DNA from: UBA1858 sp045106935 | Lineage (GTDB): Bacteria; Pseudomonadota; Gammaproteobacteria; UBA4575 | DNA length: 6,148 bases | Assembly (NCBI GenBank): GCA_045106935.1 | Contig: JBGCFN010000023.1 | Coordinates: forward strand, 1-6,148 | Direction: 5' to 3' | In this document: positions 5,753 to 6,148 of the stretch, in pieces | How the letters are laid out: the number at the start of each line of letters is the position of its first letter | How positions within the stretch are numbered: the stretch's first letter is position 1 | The notes under the pieces: model-generated | Databases searched by the model: none | What the model saw: the letters and a program-made list of their open reading frames with translations, nothing else | What the model was told of the DNA's origin: nothing | Position numbers and translations under genes: made by a program

Positions 5753-6148
5753 TCACCAATCGACCGATATATTCTTCAATTTTTCCTCACCAAGATATTG
5801 CGCCGTCTTTAAATGCTCAGCGCACTCATACAACAATATTTCTAATTGCTCTATTGTGTCGGCTTTTCCTAAGGGTGCGCTATTACAAATGACGCCGGCG
5901 CCTGAGGTATTTTTCTTTTTCGTCCTATATACACTAGTGACAGGGATTCCTTCCCCTAGAAAAGATTGTGCCAGAGTTACATATCTCTCAGTTTGTTGTT
6001 GGTCGTCATATGAAATAATGCTTACCCTTAAAACAGAGCTTTGTGCGGTAAGCTGTAAAACGGACTTATGTGACTCGCCTATAAAATCAAATGAATATAC
6101 TTTTTTCTTTGCTAGGTCATTTTCAAGAGAACCATCGTGATTATTTTT
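5753..6148 (-). CDS. Hypothetical protein, C-terminal 131 residues (runs off right edge)
   Basis: A minus-strand frame stays open for 131 codons from the right edge to a TGA at 5755-5753. No in-frame ATG occurs, and the only GTG or TTG codons near the far end are internal, so the start lies beyond the window. The visible part opens KNNHDGSLENDLAKKK, followed by an alternating hydrophobic stretch (KVYSFDFIGES, then VLQLTAQSSVLRVSII) that looks like beta strands. Next come YVTLAQSFLGEGIPVTSVYR, a Gly- and Ala-containing turn (SGAGVICNSA), and a likely amphipathic helix (DTIEQLEILLYECAEHLK). I do not recognise the family and see no signal peptide or catalytic motif. It is followed after 40 bp by the 127-residue gene on the same strand, with a copy of the 21-bp repeat between them. 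Confidence 0.7.
   Translation of the reverse strand, partial: KNNHDGSLENDLAKKKVYSFDFIGESHKSVLQLTAQSSVLRVSIISYDDQQQTERYVTLAQSFLGEGIPVTSVYRTKKKNTSGAGVICNSAPLGKADTIEQLEILLYECAEHLKTAQYLGEEKLKNISVDW

Noticed and set aside
5856..6140. Plus-strand 94-residue frame near the right edge
   Set aside because: Its composition is unconvincing (poly-Phe stretch, many Cys), and the minus-strand frame over the same DNA is longer and more protein-like.

Overview
This window looks like a gammaproteobacterial chromosome segment of moderate GC content. The evidence is the rpoE-rseA-rseB envelope-stress operon lying divergent to nadB (the arrangement seen in Escherichia coli), and the divergent neighbourhood of orn and rsgA, also an enterobacterial and pseudomonad-type pairing. 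Here the two conserved blocks sit back to back, and a small c-type cytochrome gene is inserted between orn and rsgA. I cannot name the genus.

Layout. Positions 1-1569 (minus strand) hold the sigma-E module: rpoE (sigma factor), rseA (membrane anti-sigma factor) and the first 105 codons of rseB (periplasmic co-regulator), which runs off the left edge. A well-matched sigma-E-type promoter lies just upstream of rpoE, so the operon is probably self-activated. Positions 1709-3412 (plus) encode NadB, the first enzyme of de novo NAD synthesis. It converges on orn (3409-3966, minus), and the two stop codons overlap by 4 bp. From a divergent promoter region at about 3967-4082, a secreted monohaem cytochrome c (4083-4370) and the ribosome-assembly GTPase RsgA (4384-5265) run on the plus strand and are probably co-transcribed.

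The right end (5266-6148) is different in character. It has two minus-strand genes of unknown function: a complete 127-residue protein (5329-5712) and a longer reading frame that enters from beyond the right edge and stops at 5753. The 127-residue gene is bounded on both sides by a perfect 21-bp direct repeat. One copy supplies its last codon and stop, and is also one arm of a 35-bp imperfect palindrome lying between rsgA and this gene. The other copy lies directly before its ribosome binding site. This gene-plus-repeat unit of 408 bp is the most unusual structure in the window and suggests an accessory segment joined to the housekeeping block after rsgA.

Functionally the left and middle genes are housekeeping: envelope stress control, NAD synthesis, small-RNA turnover, haem-protein electron transfer and 30S maturation. 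I see no tRNA, rRNA, CRISPR array, transposase or recombinase. No strong intrinsic terminator was found in the intergenic gaps.
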